Assembly: GCF_030249845.1 (NCBI RefSeq)
Contig: NZ_JANURM010000001.1
Span: 321,312 to 385,311, forward strand
From: Campylobacter gastrosuis
GTDB taxonomy: Bacteria; Campylobacterota; Campylobacteria; Campylobacterales; Campylobacteraceae
Direction: 5' to 3'
Length of the DNA stretch: 64,000 bases
Position numbers and translations under genes: made by a program. Positions 1-8,248 of the stretch are shown here, piece by piece. Below the pieces are notes generated by a model. That model had not been told where the DNA came from. It searched no databases and was given only the letters and a program-made list of their open reading frames with translations. Position 1 is the stretch's first letter. Each line of letters starts with the position of its first letter.

Positions 1-209
1 GCACATTAAAGCAAATCTCAAAACACATTAAGTTAAAACAAAAAATAGTCAAAAAGCATATTTTACGACTTTGCAAACTTAAAGTTATACGCCTTAAAAA
101 CGGATTTGTATTTTTTTAAATATATTTTTAATAAACAAATGCAAGATGAGCTTTTAAACAATCTAAGGCATTTTGCGAGTTTAGAAGGCTTAAAATTTTA
201 GAGATTTCT

Positions 210-485
210 TTGGGGCGTTTGGGGATTAAAAGCGTTGATGAGATATTTTTAGTTGAAGTTTTTATCAAAAACAACACTATTTTTAAGAGCAAAAAAGATA
301 CGGCAAGAATTTTTAAAACGGCGCTAGTAAATCACTTCAGACGCTCATTTTTTAAAATTTTAAAAGCCAAAGAGTTGGAGCTAAACGGCAAAATTTTAGC
401 CCTAAATGATAAAATCCTAGCCCTAAAAAACGAGCGAAAATTTAGGGCTAAAAAGATAGATTTTATACTAAAAAATCTACTTTAA
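210..485 (+). CDS. Hypothetical 91-aa basic protein, doubtful
   Basis: Open frame with a TTG start and no convincing Shine-Dalgarno sequence. The product is Lys-rich. Its C-terminal half has a short repeated LNGKILALNDKILALKN pattern that could form a coiled coil. I do not recognise a family. It ends by overlapping the 3' end of the convergent Sel1-repeat gene by 9 bases. The region upstream (1-209) is very AT-rich and holds only a 20-codon frame at 139-201. This could be a genuine small gene, the tail of a decayed longer gene, or chance. Confidence 0.25.
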   Translation: MGRLGIKSVDEIFLVEVFIKNNTIFKSKKDTARIFKTALVNHFRRSFFKILKAKELELNGKILALNDKILALKNERKFRAKKIDFILKNLL

Positions 486-959
486 ACTCGCACACGCACT
501 ATCGTTGCCCATTTGACAGGCTTTTTGGGTGTAGTTTGATGACTTTTGCTTGTCGCTATTTTCATAAAATTTAGACAGCCAAAGACAGCCCATATCATCG
601 CCAAGTTCGCAAGAAGCCGTAAAATCACGCAACGCCTTTTGATTTTCGCCCTTTTCTAAGGCGATATTTGCGACCTTAAAACAGCCATAAGGCAGCTTTA
701 AATCGCACGAAATTTGGTAGTATTTTAAGGCGTTTTCATCGCTTTTTATCACGCCTAACCCCTTTGCATAAAACTCAGCCAAGTTATAGCAGTTGTAGGC
801 GTGTCCTTTTTCGCAACTCTCTTTGAAAATTTTAGCCGATTTTGCGTATTCGTTTTCAAGTATGACCTCGCCACTTGGCTTTACGCCACCAGTAAATTGC
901 TCACTCCCACCGCCAAAAGCCACGCTAAAAATAGCTAAAAAAAGTAGAAAATTTCTCAC
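477..959 (-). CDS. Exported Sel1-like repeat (SLR) protein
   Basis: A 160-aa protein with an N-terminal signal peptide (MRNFLLFLAIFSVAFG) followed by Sel1-like repeats, seen as AxYxKGLGVxK..ALKYYQxSC and related units. Each unit has paired cysteines about 35 residues apart, the pattern of the Helicobacter cysteine-rich proteins (Hcp), where each repeat is closed by a disulfide. It should therefore be periplasmic or secreted. The start is GTG at 959, overlapping the stop of the upstream NUDIX gene by four bases (GTGA), so the two are probably translationally coupled. No enzymatic residues are visible and the specific partner is unknown. It is one of four SLR proteins in the window. Confidence 0.85.
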   Translation of the reverse strand: MRNFLLFLAIFSVAFGGGSEQFTGGVKPSGEVILENEYAKSAKIFKESCEKGHAYNCYNLAEFYAKGLGVIKSDENALKYYQISCDLKLPYGCFKVANIALEKGENQKALRDFTASCELGDDMGCLWLSKFYENSDKQKSSNYTQKACQMGNDSACASLK

Positions 960-1546
960 TTTGCCCCCTTAAATTCTCTCCACCACAAATAAGCAAACAT
1001 AAGCCCAAAGCCCTTAACCTTGCTCTCATCGTAGATGAAATTTTGCATATCTTTTTGTTTGATAAAGACAAGCTCAATGCTCTCATCATCTATCCCACCG
1101 CCTTCGCTGACTTTCATACTCTCATCAATCTCGCCGTAAAACATAGTTTGCGTGTTGCCACCAAAGCCAAGTGAGCCGTAGTTTCGGCTAATTCGCTCTA
1201 AATTTGGCAGTTTATAGCCAGTTTCTTCAATGACCTCTTCAAGTGCGGTTTGCTCATCGCTTAAATTTTTATCTAAAATCCCAGCACAAAGCTCGTAAGT
1301 ATAGCCAGGCTCATCGCTAAAAAATCCGCTCTTTTTTTGCGAATACCACACAGCTGGGCGAAACTGCTTGACAAATAAAAATGCGTCCTTTTGCTTGTGA
1401 TACATAAAAATTGAAACGCAGTTAAAGACCTTTACGCAGTCCCAAGTGCGTCTTTTGCCGTTTTGTTTAAAGCTCATCGTAAATGGCTCTAAGTATTTTG
1501 AGCCGACAAAGGGTAAAATTTCAAGGTCAGTTATAATAGTATCCAT
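956..1546 (-). CDS. NUDIX hydrolase, NUDT14/UDP-sugar diphosphatase-like
   Basis: A 196-aa cytoplasmic protein. The stretch YELCAGILDKN...EEVIEETGY at about residues 84-112 is a Nudix box in the variant form of the NUDT14 (UDP-glucose pyrophosphatase) and ADP-ribose pyrophosphatase branch. The catalytic EExGY glutamates are kept, while the first Glu and the Arg of the classical GX5EX7REUXEEXGU consensus are replaced by Leu and Glu. Members cleave nucleotide sugars or ADP-ribose to the monophosphates using Mg2+. The gene overlaps the end of mgtE by 16 bases and the next SLR gene by 4, so it lies in one minus-strand operon. The exact substrate cannot be read from the sequence. Confidence 0.85.
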   Translation of the reverse strand: MDTIITDLEILPFVGSKYLEPFTMSFKQNGKRRTWDCVKVFNCVSIFMYHKQKDAFLFVKQFRPAVWYSQKKSGFFSDEPGYTYELCAGILDKNLSDEQTALEEVIEETGYKLPNLERISRNYGSLGFGGNTQTMFYGEIDESMKVSEGGGIDDESIELVFIKQKDMQNFIYDESKVKGFGLMFAYLWWREFKGAK

Positions 1547-2895
1547 TTTGCAAGTCCTAAAAAGCTAAAAAATCCGATACAATCGGTAAAGGTCGTTAAA
1601 ACCACAGCCGAGCCGACTGCTGGGTCAATGCCAAAACGCTTTAATGTAAGCGGTATAATCGTGCCAAAAAACCCAGCTAGGCTTAAATTTATAACCATAC
1701 TCCCAGCAATCACAACGCCAAGGAGTGCCTTATCAAACCAAAACCACGCAATCACGCCCATAACAAAGCCAAAAATCGTGCCATTTATCATTGAAATTCC
1801 GACCTCTCGCTTTAAAACGTGCTTTGCGTCCTTAAACTCAATCTCGCCAAGAGTAAGCCTACGAACCGTTACCGTTAGGGCTTGTGTGCCGGTGTTACCG
1901 CCCATTGAAGCAACTATTGGCATTAGCACAGCAAGTGCTACGTAACTTGCTATTGTTTCATCAAAAAGTCCGATTATTGCAGAGCTGACAATAGCGGTAA
2001 ATAAATTTATAAGTAGCCAAATAGCACGCGCCTTGCCAGCCTTTACTAGCGTCTCTTCATCCTCGGCGTCATCATCAACACCAGCTAGGTTATAAATCTG
2101 CTCGGTCGCACTCTCTTCAATAATATCGTGAATATCATCAGCCGTGATACGCCCAAGCAAAACGCCCCTAGAATCAACAACAGCAATTACGTTTAAATCA
2201 TAATCTTGCACGATACCAACGACATCTTTTATGTTATCGCTATCAAGTGCGGTGTGGGGCTTGTAAAAATCTGGCTCTTTTTCATCAATAATCGCCCTTA
2301 GGCTCTTTGAAAAATCAAATAAAATCAGCTCTTCAAGCGGGATTGCGTATTTTAAAATGTGATGATTATCCACGATAAAAAGCTGTGAGATGTTTTCAAG
2401 CTCCCCAGCGGCTTTTAGCTCACGAAGTCTAGCCACAGCATCGCCTAGCCTTTCGGCTAAATTTGCACTAAATAGCTCGGTTTGCATATATGCGCCAGCT
2501 TCGTTCTCATCGTAGCTTCTAAGGCGTAAAATATCAGCCTGATCGTCCTTGTCAAGCCTATCAAAAATCTCCCTTGCCTTATCTTCATCAATCTCTTCAA
2601 TCTGCTGTAAAAGGTCGGTTGCGTCATCGCTTTCAAGCTCGGCAAGGGCATTTACGATTTGCTCTGATGGCACATTTTCAATCACGTCTTTTAAAAGCGA
2701 CTCAGGTAGCTCCATAGCCACGTCGCCTAGCGTTTCAGGGTCAAGTTGCTTTACGTAGTCGTTAAAAAGCTCGTCATCGTGGTGTTTTAGTGTCTTTAAG
2801 TGATGAGCGATATCGTAAGCTGTAAGGTCGCTCTCTAAATTCTCATCAAGGTGCAGGTCAAGTTGCTCTTTTGCCGTTTCTAAATCAACGCTCAT
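1531..2895 (-). CDS. mgtE: Magnesium transporter MgtE
   Basis: A 454-aa protein of normal family length. The N-terminal acidic superhelical domain (about residues 20-130) carries the repeated LxxLxxDDxxDLLQQI pattern. Two CBS domains follow (about 135-260), then five membrane helices from about residue 290 to the C terminus, including the MPIVASMGGNTGTQALTV pore signature. MgtE is a dimeric inner-membrane Mg2+ channel gated by Mg2+ bound between the N and CBS domains. ATG start with AGGAG close upstream. It is followed by the overlapping NUDIX gene and preceded, 8 bases away, by the M23 peptidase gene. Confidence 0.95.
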   Translation of the reverse strand: MSVDLETAKEQLDLHLDENLESDLTAYDIAHHLKTLKHHDDELFNDYVKQLDPETLGDVAMELPESLLKDVIENVPSEQIVNALAELESDDATDLLQQIEEIDEDKAREIFDRLDKDDQADILRLRSYDENEAGAYMQTELFSANLAERLGDAVARLRELKAAGELENISQLFIVDNHHILKYAIPLEELILFDFSKSLRAIIDEKEPDFYKPHTALDSDNIKDVVGIVQDYDLNVIAVVDSRGVLLGRITADDIHDIIEESATEQIYNLAGVDDDAEDEETLVKAGKARAIWLLINLFTAIVSSAIIGLFDETIASYVALAVLMPIVASMGGNTGTQALTVTVRRLTLGEIEFKDAKHVLKREVGISMINGTIFGFVMGVIAWFWFDKALLGVVIAGSMVINLSLAGFFGTIIPLTLKRFGIDPAVGSAVVLTTFTDCIGFFSFLGLAKWILL

Positions 2896-2903
2896 TTTTG
2901 CTC

Positions 2904-4070
2904 CTAAAAGCTAACGACATCTGGGAATTTCTCCTCTTTTTGACTAGTTTCATTGCTGTTTAAAATTTTACCTAGCTCACCATCAAATTTTTGCACGATA
3001 GATTTAAATTTCACCCCTTCTTTGCCTTCAAGAACGCTTTTTATAACTCTCATCATACTCTCTGGATTTAGTGGCTTTTGCCCGCGATAAAGACCAAAAT
3101 GCAGGTGCGGGCCGGTGCTCATACCGGTATTGCCTACATATGCGATTTGTTTGCCTTGCTGGACTTTTAGCCCAGTTTTTATCCCTTTTGCAAAGCCGTT
3201 TAAATGCGCATAAAGCGTTTCGTAACCACCGCTGTGAGATACGATTATGGTTTTGCCATAACCCCCCTTTGTGCCTACAAATTTTATCACGCCATCGCCA
3301 GATGATTTTACTGGTGTGCCACGAGGTGCGCCGTAATCAACGCCAAGATGAGCCCTGTATCTTTGCAAGACTGGGTGCCACCTTTTTAGGGTAAATGGCG
3401 ATGTTATTCTTGCATTTGCAAGTGGGCGAATAAAGACCACCTTTTCTCTATCTTTACCGCTTCTGTCGTAAAATTTATCGTTAAATTTATAAACTGAATA
3501 CTTTTTATCCCTTGTAATAAACATAGCCGCACTAATATCTGGTGTGCCAAAAATTCTGCCTAAACGCCTTTTTTGCGTGTAGATTATGACTACTCTATCG
3601 CCTTTTTTTATGCGTTTAAAGTCAATGCCTTCGTTTTTAAATGCGTCCCTAAAACTCACGGCAAGTTGCATTGAGCCGGTGTAGTCATAGATATCTTCTG
3701 TGATTGAGCGTTCAATTTTGATGTTTAAAACTCTATCTTCAACCTGATATGAAATAGGTATAAATTCTAGCTTGTAATTATCCTTTTCATCTAAAAAAAT
3801 ATGCATTTGAAGCTCATCATTTACTGGGATTAAAATTTGCTTTATGCTGTTTTTATCATCTCTTAAAACCTGATATTTTATCCCAGCTGAAATCTCTTCT
3901 GCTAGCTCTTTATCTTCGCCAGAAAGGTTGTAAAATAGCGAAAGTGGCAGGCGGTTGCTCTCTAAGAAATTTAAAAAAGGTGTGCCACTAGGCCAGCTAA
4001 GCTCCTCAACACTTGGTTTTAACGCATATAAATTTAGTGTTAAAAGTATGAGAAGTAGCACCTTTGGCAT
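2904..4070 (-). CDS. M23 (LytM) murein endopeptidase, Csd3/HdpA-like
   Basis: A 388-aa exported protein with signal peptide (MPKVLLLILLTLNLYA). A long N-terminal region including YTQKRRLGRIFGTP leads to a C-terminal LytM domain with the zinc ligands HLGVDYGAPRGTPV (HxxxD) and GPHLHFGLY (HxH). The overall architecture matches Helicobacter pylori Csd3/HdpA and Campylobacter Pgp3, which trim peptidoglycan crosslinks and tripeptide stems and affect cell shape. The last roughly 45 residues after the LytM fold are a hydrophilic tail. It is divergent from the PgbA-N gene. An ATG start is preceded by AAAGGA. Assignment to M23 is sure; equivalence to Csd3 is inferred from remembered family similarity. 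Confidence 0.9.
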   Translation of the reverse strand: MPKVLLLILLTLNLYALKPSVEELSWPSGTPFLNFLESNRLPLSLFYNLSGEDKELAEEISAGIKYQVLRDDKNSIKQILIPVNDELQMHIFLDEKDNYKLEFIPISYQVEDRVLNIKIERSITEDIYDYTGSMQLAVSFRDAFKNEGIDFKRIKKGDRVVIIYTQKRRLGRIFGTPDISAAMFITRDKKYSVYKFNDKFYDRSGKDREKVVFIRPLANARITSPFTLKRWHPVLQRYRAHLGVDYGAPRGTPVKSSGDGVIKFVGTKGGYGKTIIVSHSGGYETLYAHLNGFAKGIKTGLKVQQGKQIAYVGNTGMSTGPHLHFGLYRGQKPLNPESMMRVIKSVLEGKEGVKFKSIVQKFDGELGKILNSNETSQKEEKFPDVVSF

Positions 4071-4148
4071 TAAAATCCTTTGTAAAAAAATAGCCCTAAT
4101 GTTACTAAAATTTTCTTTAAATTTTGCAAAAAATAAAGCATTTTAGGC

Positions 4149-4154
4149 TATAAT
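4149..4154 (+). promoter_or_regulatory. -10 promoter box (TATAAT)
   Basis: A perfect TATAAT preceded by an extended GGC context in the gap between the divergent M23 and PgbA-N genes, 31 bases before the TTG start at 4186. Campylobacter sigma70 promoters often have a strong -10 and no obvious -35, as here. It probably drives the PgbA-N, glcD, nspC run. Confidence 0.55.
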
Positions 4155-4185
4155 CGCCAAAAATTTCAAATTAAAGGATTGTGCG

Positions 4186-4905
4186 TTGAGAAAGTTTTTG
4201 CTTGTTTTTATGCTTATGTTTAGCTTTGCTTTTGGTGCTAGTTTTAGTATGAAAGAATACAAAACTCCGCTAATTAGCATTGATGATGATGGGTCGGCGA
4301 CTATTGTTGATAGCCCAGAGATTGTGGTTGGTTCAAGTGGGGTTGTTATGCGTCAGTTTGGTGTTGGCGATAGCTCAATCATCGCTCGTGTGAGCGTCAT
4401 ATCAAAGGGCGGTGGCTTTGCTAAATTGCAGTTTGAGGTCTTTGATAGCTTAGAGCAAAAAGCCCTGCCACTGCCCGGCGTTGAGCCAAAAAGTGGCGAT
4501 TTGGCGATTTTAAATTTCTTGTATGATAGGGCGTTAATTGTCGTGCCAAATAGAGAAATTTACGATGAGGTCGTGTCGGCGTTTAAAGATGTTATGTTTA
4601 TTCATCCAGATATTGTTGGGGCGTATTTAAGCTATGAATACAAGCCAAACCCAAGCCGTGATGATTTTCGTAAAATGTGCTCACAAAGTGCGGCTGGGCT
4701 GATTTTTATCGGTATGGATAAAAAAAGCGTCTTTGCTGATTGTCAGAGTTTTAAGGTCATAAAAGAGTTTGAAACTGGCGAGGTTGATAGCTATCAGCTA
4801 CCATTTTACACTCGTGTGCGTGATATTGACACCATTTTTTACAAGCTAAATAGCGAACACATAAACAATTACGACGCACATTACGATAGACTTTTAGGGC
4901 AGTAA
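4186..4905 (+). CDS. Exported PgbA-N (plasminogen-binding N-terminal domain) protein
   Basis: A 239-aa protein with a clear signal peptide (MRKFLLVFMLMFSFAFGAS). The mature part resembles the N-terminal domain shared by the H. pylori plasminogen-binding proteins PgbA/PgbB and their Campylobacter relatives. It lacks the long Lys-rich C-terminal tail that binds plasminogen in PgbA, so a plasminogen-binding role should not be assumed. Two cysteines near the C-terminal half could form a disulfide. The start is TTG at 4186, seven bases after AAAGGA; no ATG gives the signal peptide. The M23 / PgbA-N / glcD arrangement is, from memory, conserved in Campylobacter. Confidence 0.7.
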   Translation: MRKFLLVFMLMFSFAFGASFSMKEYKTPLISIDDDGSATIVDSPEIVVGSSGVVMRQFGVGDSSIIARVSVISKGGGFAKLQFEVFDSLEQKALPLPGVEPKSGDLAILNFLYDRALIVVPNREIYDEVVSAFKDVMFIHPDIVGAYLSYEYKPNPSRDDFRKMCSQSAAGLIFIGMDKKSVFADCQSFKVIKEFETGEVDSYQLPFYTRVRDIDTIFYKLNSEHINNYDAHYDRLLGQ

Positions 4906-4906
4906 A

Positions 4907-6286
4907 ATGCAAAAGCACATAAAATTTTTTAAATCACTCTTAGGCGATGAAAATGCCCATTTTGACGACGCTCATCGCCTAGCTTACTGCTATGACGCTA
5001 CTAAAAAACGCCACTTGCCTGATGGAGTTTTATACCCACGAGATGAAAATGATGTGAGTGAAATTTTAAAATACTGCAACGAAAATAAAATCCCAATCGT
5101 AGCTCGTGGTGCTGGTAGTGGCTTTACTGGCGGTGCTTTAAGCGTAAATGGCGGTTTGGTTTTAGCACTTGAAAAGCATATGAATAAAATTTTAGAGATA
5201 GATATGCAAAATATGGTCGCAGTTGTTGAGCCGGGCGTTATAAATATGGATTTACAGCGTGCGGTGCAGGCTGTGGGGCTATTTTATCCGCCAGACCCTG
5301 CTAGTCAAGACTACTCTACAATCGGCGGCAACGTAAGCGAAAACGCTGGCGGTATGAGAGCGGCAAAATACGGCATTACAAAAGATTATGTTATGGCGAT
5401 TCGTGCTGTTTTGCCTAATGGCGATATTATTAGAGCTGGTAAGCGAACGATAAAAGATGTCGCTGGTTATAACGTGGCTGGAATTTTAATCGCAAGCGAA
5501 GGCACTTTGGCTGTGATAACGCAAATCACGCTAAAACTAATCGCAAAGCCAAAGATGAGCAAGACTGCAATGGGAATTTTTGCCGATGTAAAAACGGCAA
5601 TGAACGCCGTTTATAAGACAATGGCAGCTGGTGTTACGCCAGTGGCTATGGAGTTTTTAGACGCGCTTTGCATAAAGGCTGTAAATGACCGCTTTAATAA
5701 AGGTTTGCCAAGCGAGGCTGGGGCGATTTTAATAAGCGATGTTGATGGCGATACAGAAACTAAACTTGACGCCGATTTAGCCGTGATTAGGGATGTTTTT
5801 ATGCAAAATGGGGCGATTGATTTTAAGGTAGCAAAAGATGAGGCACAGGCGGCTGATATTTGGTTTAGTCGCCGAAACTGCTCGCAAGCGATAAACTGCT
5901 ATGGGACGCTAAAATTAAACGAAGATATAACCGTGCCACGCTCAAAACTACCAGAGCTACTTGATGAGATAGAAAAGGTAAGCCAAAAATACGGCATAAA
6001 AGTGCCTTGTTTTGGTCACACTGGCGATGGCAACGTCCATACAAACGTAATGGTCGTTGATAAAAATGATGAAAAACAGGTAGAAAACGGACACAAAGCT
6101 ATTGAAGAAATTTTTAAAATCGCCGTTGATTTAGGCGGGACTTTAAGTGGCGAGCACGGCATTGGCATTAGCAAGGCTGAATTTATGCCACTTGCGTTTA
6201 ATGAAGCCGAGATGAACCTTTTTAGGCGGATAAAAATGGCATTTGACCCAAACAATATCTTAAATCCGGGCAAAATGGGGCTGTGA
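4907..6286 (+). CDS. glcD: FAD-linked oxidase, GlcD family
   Basis: A 459-aa flavoprotein of the D-lactate/glycolate dehydrogenase (GlcD) family. The PP-loop FAD-binding segment IVARGAGSGFTGGAL lies at about residues 63-77. The C-terminal substrate-domain signatures GHTGDGNVHTNV and SGEHGIGISK are present, and the protein ends with the usual NPGKMG. Such enzymes oxidise 2-hydroxy acids at the membrane and feed electrons to the quinone pool. No glcE or glcF homologue is adjacent, so it may act alone as a D-lactate-type dehydrogenase. It starts 1 base after the PgbA-N stop and its own stop overlaps the nspC start. Confidence 0.9.
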   Translation: MQKHIKFFKSLLGDENAHFDDAHRLAYCYDATKKRHLPDGVLYPRDENDVSEILKYCNENKIPIVARGAGSGFTGGALSVNGGLVLALEKHMNKILEIDMQNMVAVVEPGVINMDLQRAVQAVGLFYPPDPASQDYSTIGGNVSENAGGMRAAKYGITKDYVMAIRAVLPNGDIIRAGKRTIKDVAGYNVAGILIASEGTLAVITQITLKLIAKPKMSKTAMGIFADVKTAMNAVYKTMAAGVTPVAMEFLDALCIKAVNDRFNKGLPSEAGAILISDVDGDTETKLDADLAVIRDVFMQNGAIDFKVAKDEAQAADIWFSRRNCSQAINCYGTLKLNEDITVPRSKLPELLDEIEKVSQKYGIKVPCFGHTGDGNVHTNVMVVDKNDEKQVENGHKAIEEIFKIAVDLGGTLSGEHGIGISKAEFMPLAFNEAEMNLFRRIKMAFDPNNILNPGKMGL

Positions 6287-7419
6287 TGAGAGAGTGTGAT
6301 ATCAAAACCCCAGCCTACGTGTGCGAAGAGGCGAAGTTAAGGCAGAATTTAGAGCTTTTAAAGCGCGTAAAAGATGAGAGTGGGGCTAAAATTTTCATCG
6401 CCCTAAAAGGCTTTGCATTTAGCGGTGCTATGGGGCTTGTAAGCCAGTATCTTGACGGAGCTACAAGCAGTGGGCTTTATGAGGCAAAATTTGCAAAACA
6501 ATACGTAAAAGGCGAGATTTGCACCTACTCGCCAGCCTTTAAAGATGATGAGATTGATGAGATTTTATCGCTCTCAAATCACGTCATCTTTAACAGCCAC
6601 ACCCAGTGGGCTAAATTTAGAGATAAAGCCCTAAAAATGGGCGTTGAGTGCGGACTTAGGCTAAATCCAGAAAGCTCGGCTTCGCCAACTGATGCCTACA
6701 ATCCTTGTGGCGAGTTTAGCCGACTTGGCATTACGCTTGAAAATTTAGACCCAAACGAGCTTAAAGGCATTAGCGGACTGCATTTTCACGCACTTTGCGA
6801 GGAGAGTGCTAGTAGTTTAGAGCGTGTTTTAGGCGAGTTTGAGCGAAAATTTGGCAAGTTTATAAAGGGTATGAAGTGGGTAAATTTTGGTGGCGGACAC
6901 CATATCACAAGGGCTGGATATGATGTTGATTTGCTTATAAAGCTTATTAAAAATTTTAGGCAAAAATACGGCGTGAGCGTGATTTTAGAGCCGGGTGAGG
7001 CGGTTGGTTGGCAGACTGGCTATCTTGTAGCATCTGTGCTTGATATTGTTAAAAACGGCAAAAATATCGCAATACTTGATGTTTCAGCCGAGGCTCATAT
7101 GCCAGATACTGTGCTTATGCCTTACCGCCCTGCTGTGCGTGGAGAGCGTGAGAGTGGGGCGTTTTGTTATAGATTTGGCGGACACACCTGCTTGGCTGGG
7201 GATATTGTGGGACTTAGTGCTGGTTTGCCTGATTATTATTTTGATGAGCCGTTAAAAGTTGGCGACCGCATTATTTTTGAAGATCAAATTCACTACACAA
7301 TCGTAAAAAACACGACCTTTAACGGCGTAAAACTACCTGATTTAGTCTATTTAGACCAAAATGGCAACGCAAAAACTATCCGAAATTTCGGATATGAGGA
7401 GTATGAGCGAAGGAATTAA
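6286..7419 (+). CDS. nspC: Carboxynorspermidine decarboxylase
   Basis: A 377-aa PLP enzyme of the alanine-racemase-fold decarboxylases. IFIALKGFAFSG near residue 40 carries the PLP lysine, WVNFGGGHH the phosphate-binding loop, and LEPGEAVGW and CLAGD the C-terminal active-site elements. It decarboxylates carboxynorspermidine or carboxyspermidine, the final step of the alternative spermidine pathway used by gut Campylobacter. The ATG at 6286 overlaps the glcD TGA by one base (TGATG); an in-frame GTG three bases earlier is an alternative. The carboxynorspermidine dehydrogenase partner is not in the window, but aguA and aguB, which make putrescine, are. Confidence 0.92.
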   Translation: MRECDIKTPAYVCEEAKLRQNLELLKRVKDESGAKIFIALKGFAFSGAMGLVSQYLDGATSSGLYEAKFAKQYVKGEICTYSPAFKDDEIDEILSLSNHVIFNSHTQWAKFRDKALKMGVECGLRLNPESSASPTDAYNPCGEFSRLGITLENLDPNELKGISGLHFHALCEESASSLERVLGEFERKFGKFIKGMKWVNFGGGHHITRAGYDVDLLIKLIKNFRQKYGVSVILEPGEAVGWQTGYLVASVLDIVKNGKNIAILDVSAEAHMPDTVLMPYRPAVRGERESGAFCYRFGGHTCLAGDIVGLSAGLPDYYFDEPLKVGDRIIFEDQIHYTIVKNTTFNGVKLPDLVYLDQNGNAKTIRNFGYEEYERRN

Positions 7420-7499
7420 ACGACAATGTCTTGTCATTTAATCTGAGCGAACGAAGAAACTGAGCGAACGAAGAATTAGCGAAGCTAATAGAACGCAAA

Positions 7500-7671
7500 C
7501 TGCTTTATAGAAACATTTTTGCTCCGCAAAAAACGCTTCGCTTGTTTTATAGAAACCTGCTACTTCGTAGCACTGCTTCGCTTGTTTTATAGAAACATTT
7601 AAGCTTTGCAAAAAACGCTTCGCTTGTTTTAAAGAAACATTTTTGCTCCGCAAAAAACGCTTCGCTTGTTT
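7500..7671 (+). repeat. Tandem array of about 42-bp hairpin-bearing repeats
   Basis: The conserved core GCTTCGCTTGTTTTATAG plus AAAC starts at 7535, 7575, 7617 (one base changed) and, truncated, 7659, giving 40-42-bp periods, with a partial unit at 7500. Between cores lie small hairpins whose stems differ in sequence but stay paired: TTTTTGC-TCC-GCAAAAA, TGCTAC-TTC-GTAGCA and a weaker third. The array follows nspC, and two copies of CTGAGCGAACGAAGA precede it at 7441-7472. Open frames across it are repeat artefacts. A related sequence sits in the 3' end of aguA (34061-34138). Confidence 0.8.
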
Positions 7672-7752
7672 TGGTATTTGTTTATAGTGAATTTATCGGC
7701 TATGCTGCAAAAGCCGTAAGACAATGGCTATTACGAAAGAGATTAAGCAAAA

Positions 7753-7784
7753 TACCGCCTTTAAATTTTATTTTTAAAGCGGTA
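7753..7784 (-). terminator. Probable terminator hairpin
   Basis: TACCGC-CTTTAAA pairs with TTTAAA-GCGGTA with one bulged base. It lies just downstream of the 30-aa membrane protein frame on the minus strand and is followed by an A/T-rich stretch. Confidence 0.4.
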
Positions 7785-7795
7785 AGTTATTTAAA

Positions 7796-7888
7796 TTAGT
7801 GTTGTGGTTTTGCTGTTTTTCTTATAAAATAAAGTGCGATGGTAACAGCTACTGCGATACCTAGTGCAACGTATGCTGATGTGTCCAT
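7796..7888 (-). CDS. Small single-pass membrane protein, 30 aa
   Basis: A short frame encoding a Met-Asp-Thr start, one hydrophobic helix (ALGIAVAVTIALYFI) and a basic tail ending KPQH. ATG at 7888 is preceded by a strong GAAAGGGG site. It begins just after the TGA ending the second half of the frameshifted gene at 7890-8095 (TGATATG), so the two look translationally coupled. Length and composition fit a small inner-membrane protein; toxin-like or membrane-complex-subunit roles are possible but nothing here decides it. Confidence 0.55.
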   Translation of the reverse strand: MDTSAYVALGIAVAVTIALYFIRKTAKPQH

Positions 7889-7889
7889 A

Positions 7890-8095
7890 TCAACCCCTTT
7901 CATCTATGTATTTAGCTGTGAGTGCTGTTATAAGCAAAGTATAAGCCCCAAAAAACACTATCGTAACTGATGATATAATGCTAGTAAATCTAGCACCAAC
8001 TTTAATATACCACCTGCAATAAGAGCAATACTTAGATTCATAAAAGCATTTATGATTAACTCTTGCCACTTTTTAATTTTAACACTTTTTGGCAT
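7890..8095 (-). pseudogene. Frameshifted small two-helix membrane protein
   Basis: The ATG at 8095 opens MPKSVKIKKWQELIINAF followed by MNLSIALIAGGI, a hydrophobic helix, but this frame ends at TAG (7958) after 45 codons. Another frame continues without interruption from about 8010 (VGARFTSIISSVTIVFFGAY and a second helix, ending KYIDERG) to a TGA at 7890. Together they would make one protein of about 68 aa with two helices and a sensible C terminus directly before the next start codon. The length is one base short of a whole number of codons, consistent with a one-base deletion or sequencing error near 8005-8015. Confidence 0.5.
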
Positions 8096-8248
8096 TTTAA
8101 CAAACTAACCTAAATTCAACAATATTGCCACTTATAGCCACAAAAAATTAGCCAATTTAAAAACGCAAAATTTTAAGATAAAGTCCGATTAAAATAAAAT
8201 TTTAAATCTATTTTGGATAAAATCACGCTAAATTTTTAAGGAGATGAT

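Noticed and set aside
139..201. 20-codon frame MQDELLNNLRHFASLEGLKF
   Set aside because: Too short, no ribosome site, and not in frame with the following 91-codon frame.
3071..3394. 107-codon plus-strand frame over the M23 peptidase catalytic domain
   Set aside because: Antisense to conserved zinc motifs; no start signals.
4186..4905. Plasminogen-binding activity of the PgbA-N protein
   Set aside because: Only the N-terminal domain is present; the Lys-rich C-terminal tail responsible for binding in H. pylori PgbA/PgbB is missing.
7438..7653. 71-codon minus-strand frame encoding repeated SLKQAKRFLQ-type segments
   Set aside because: It is entirely made of the 42-bp repeat array and has no ribosome site; the apparent protein repeats are the DNA repeats read in frame.
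7500..7671. Possible CRISPR array
   Set aside because: The intervals are only about 20 bases, are themselves palindromic, and are not unique spacers; no cas genes are present in the window.
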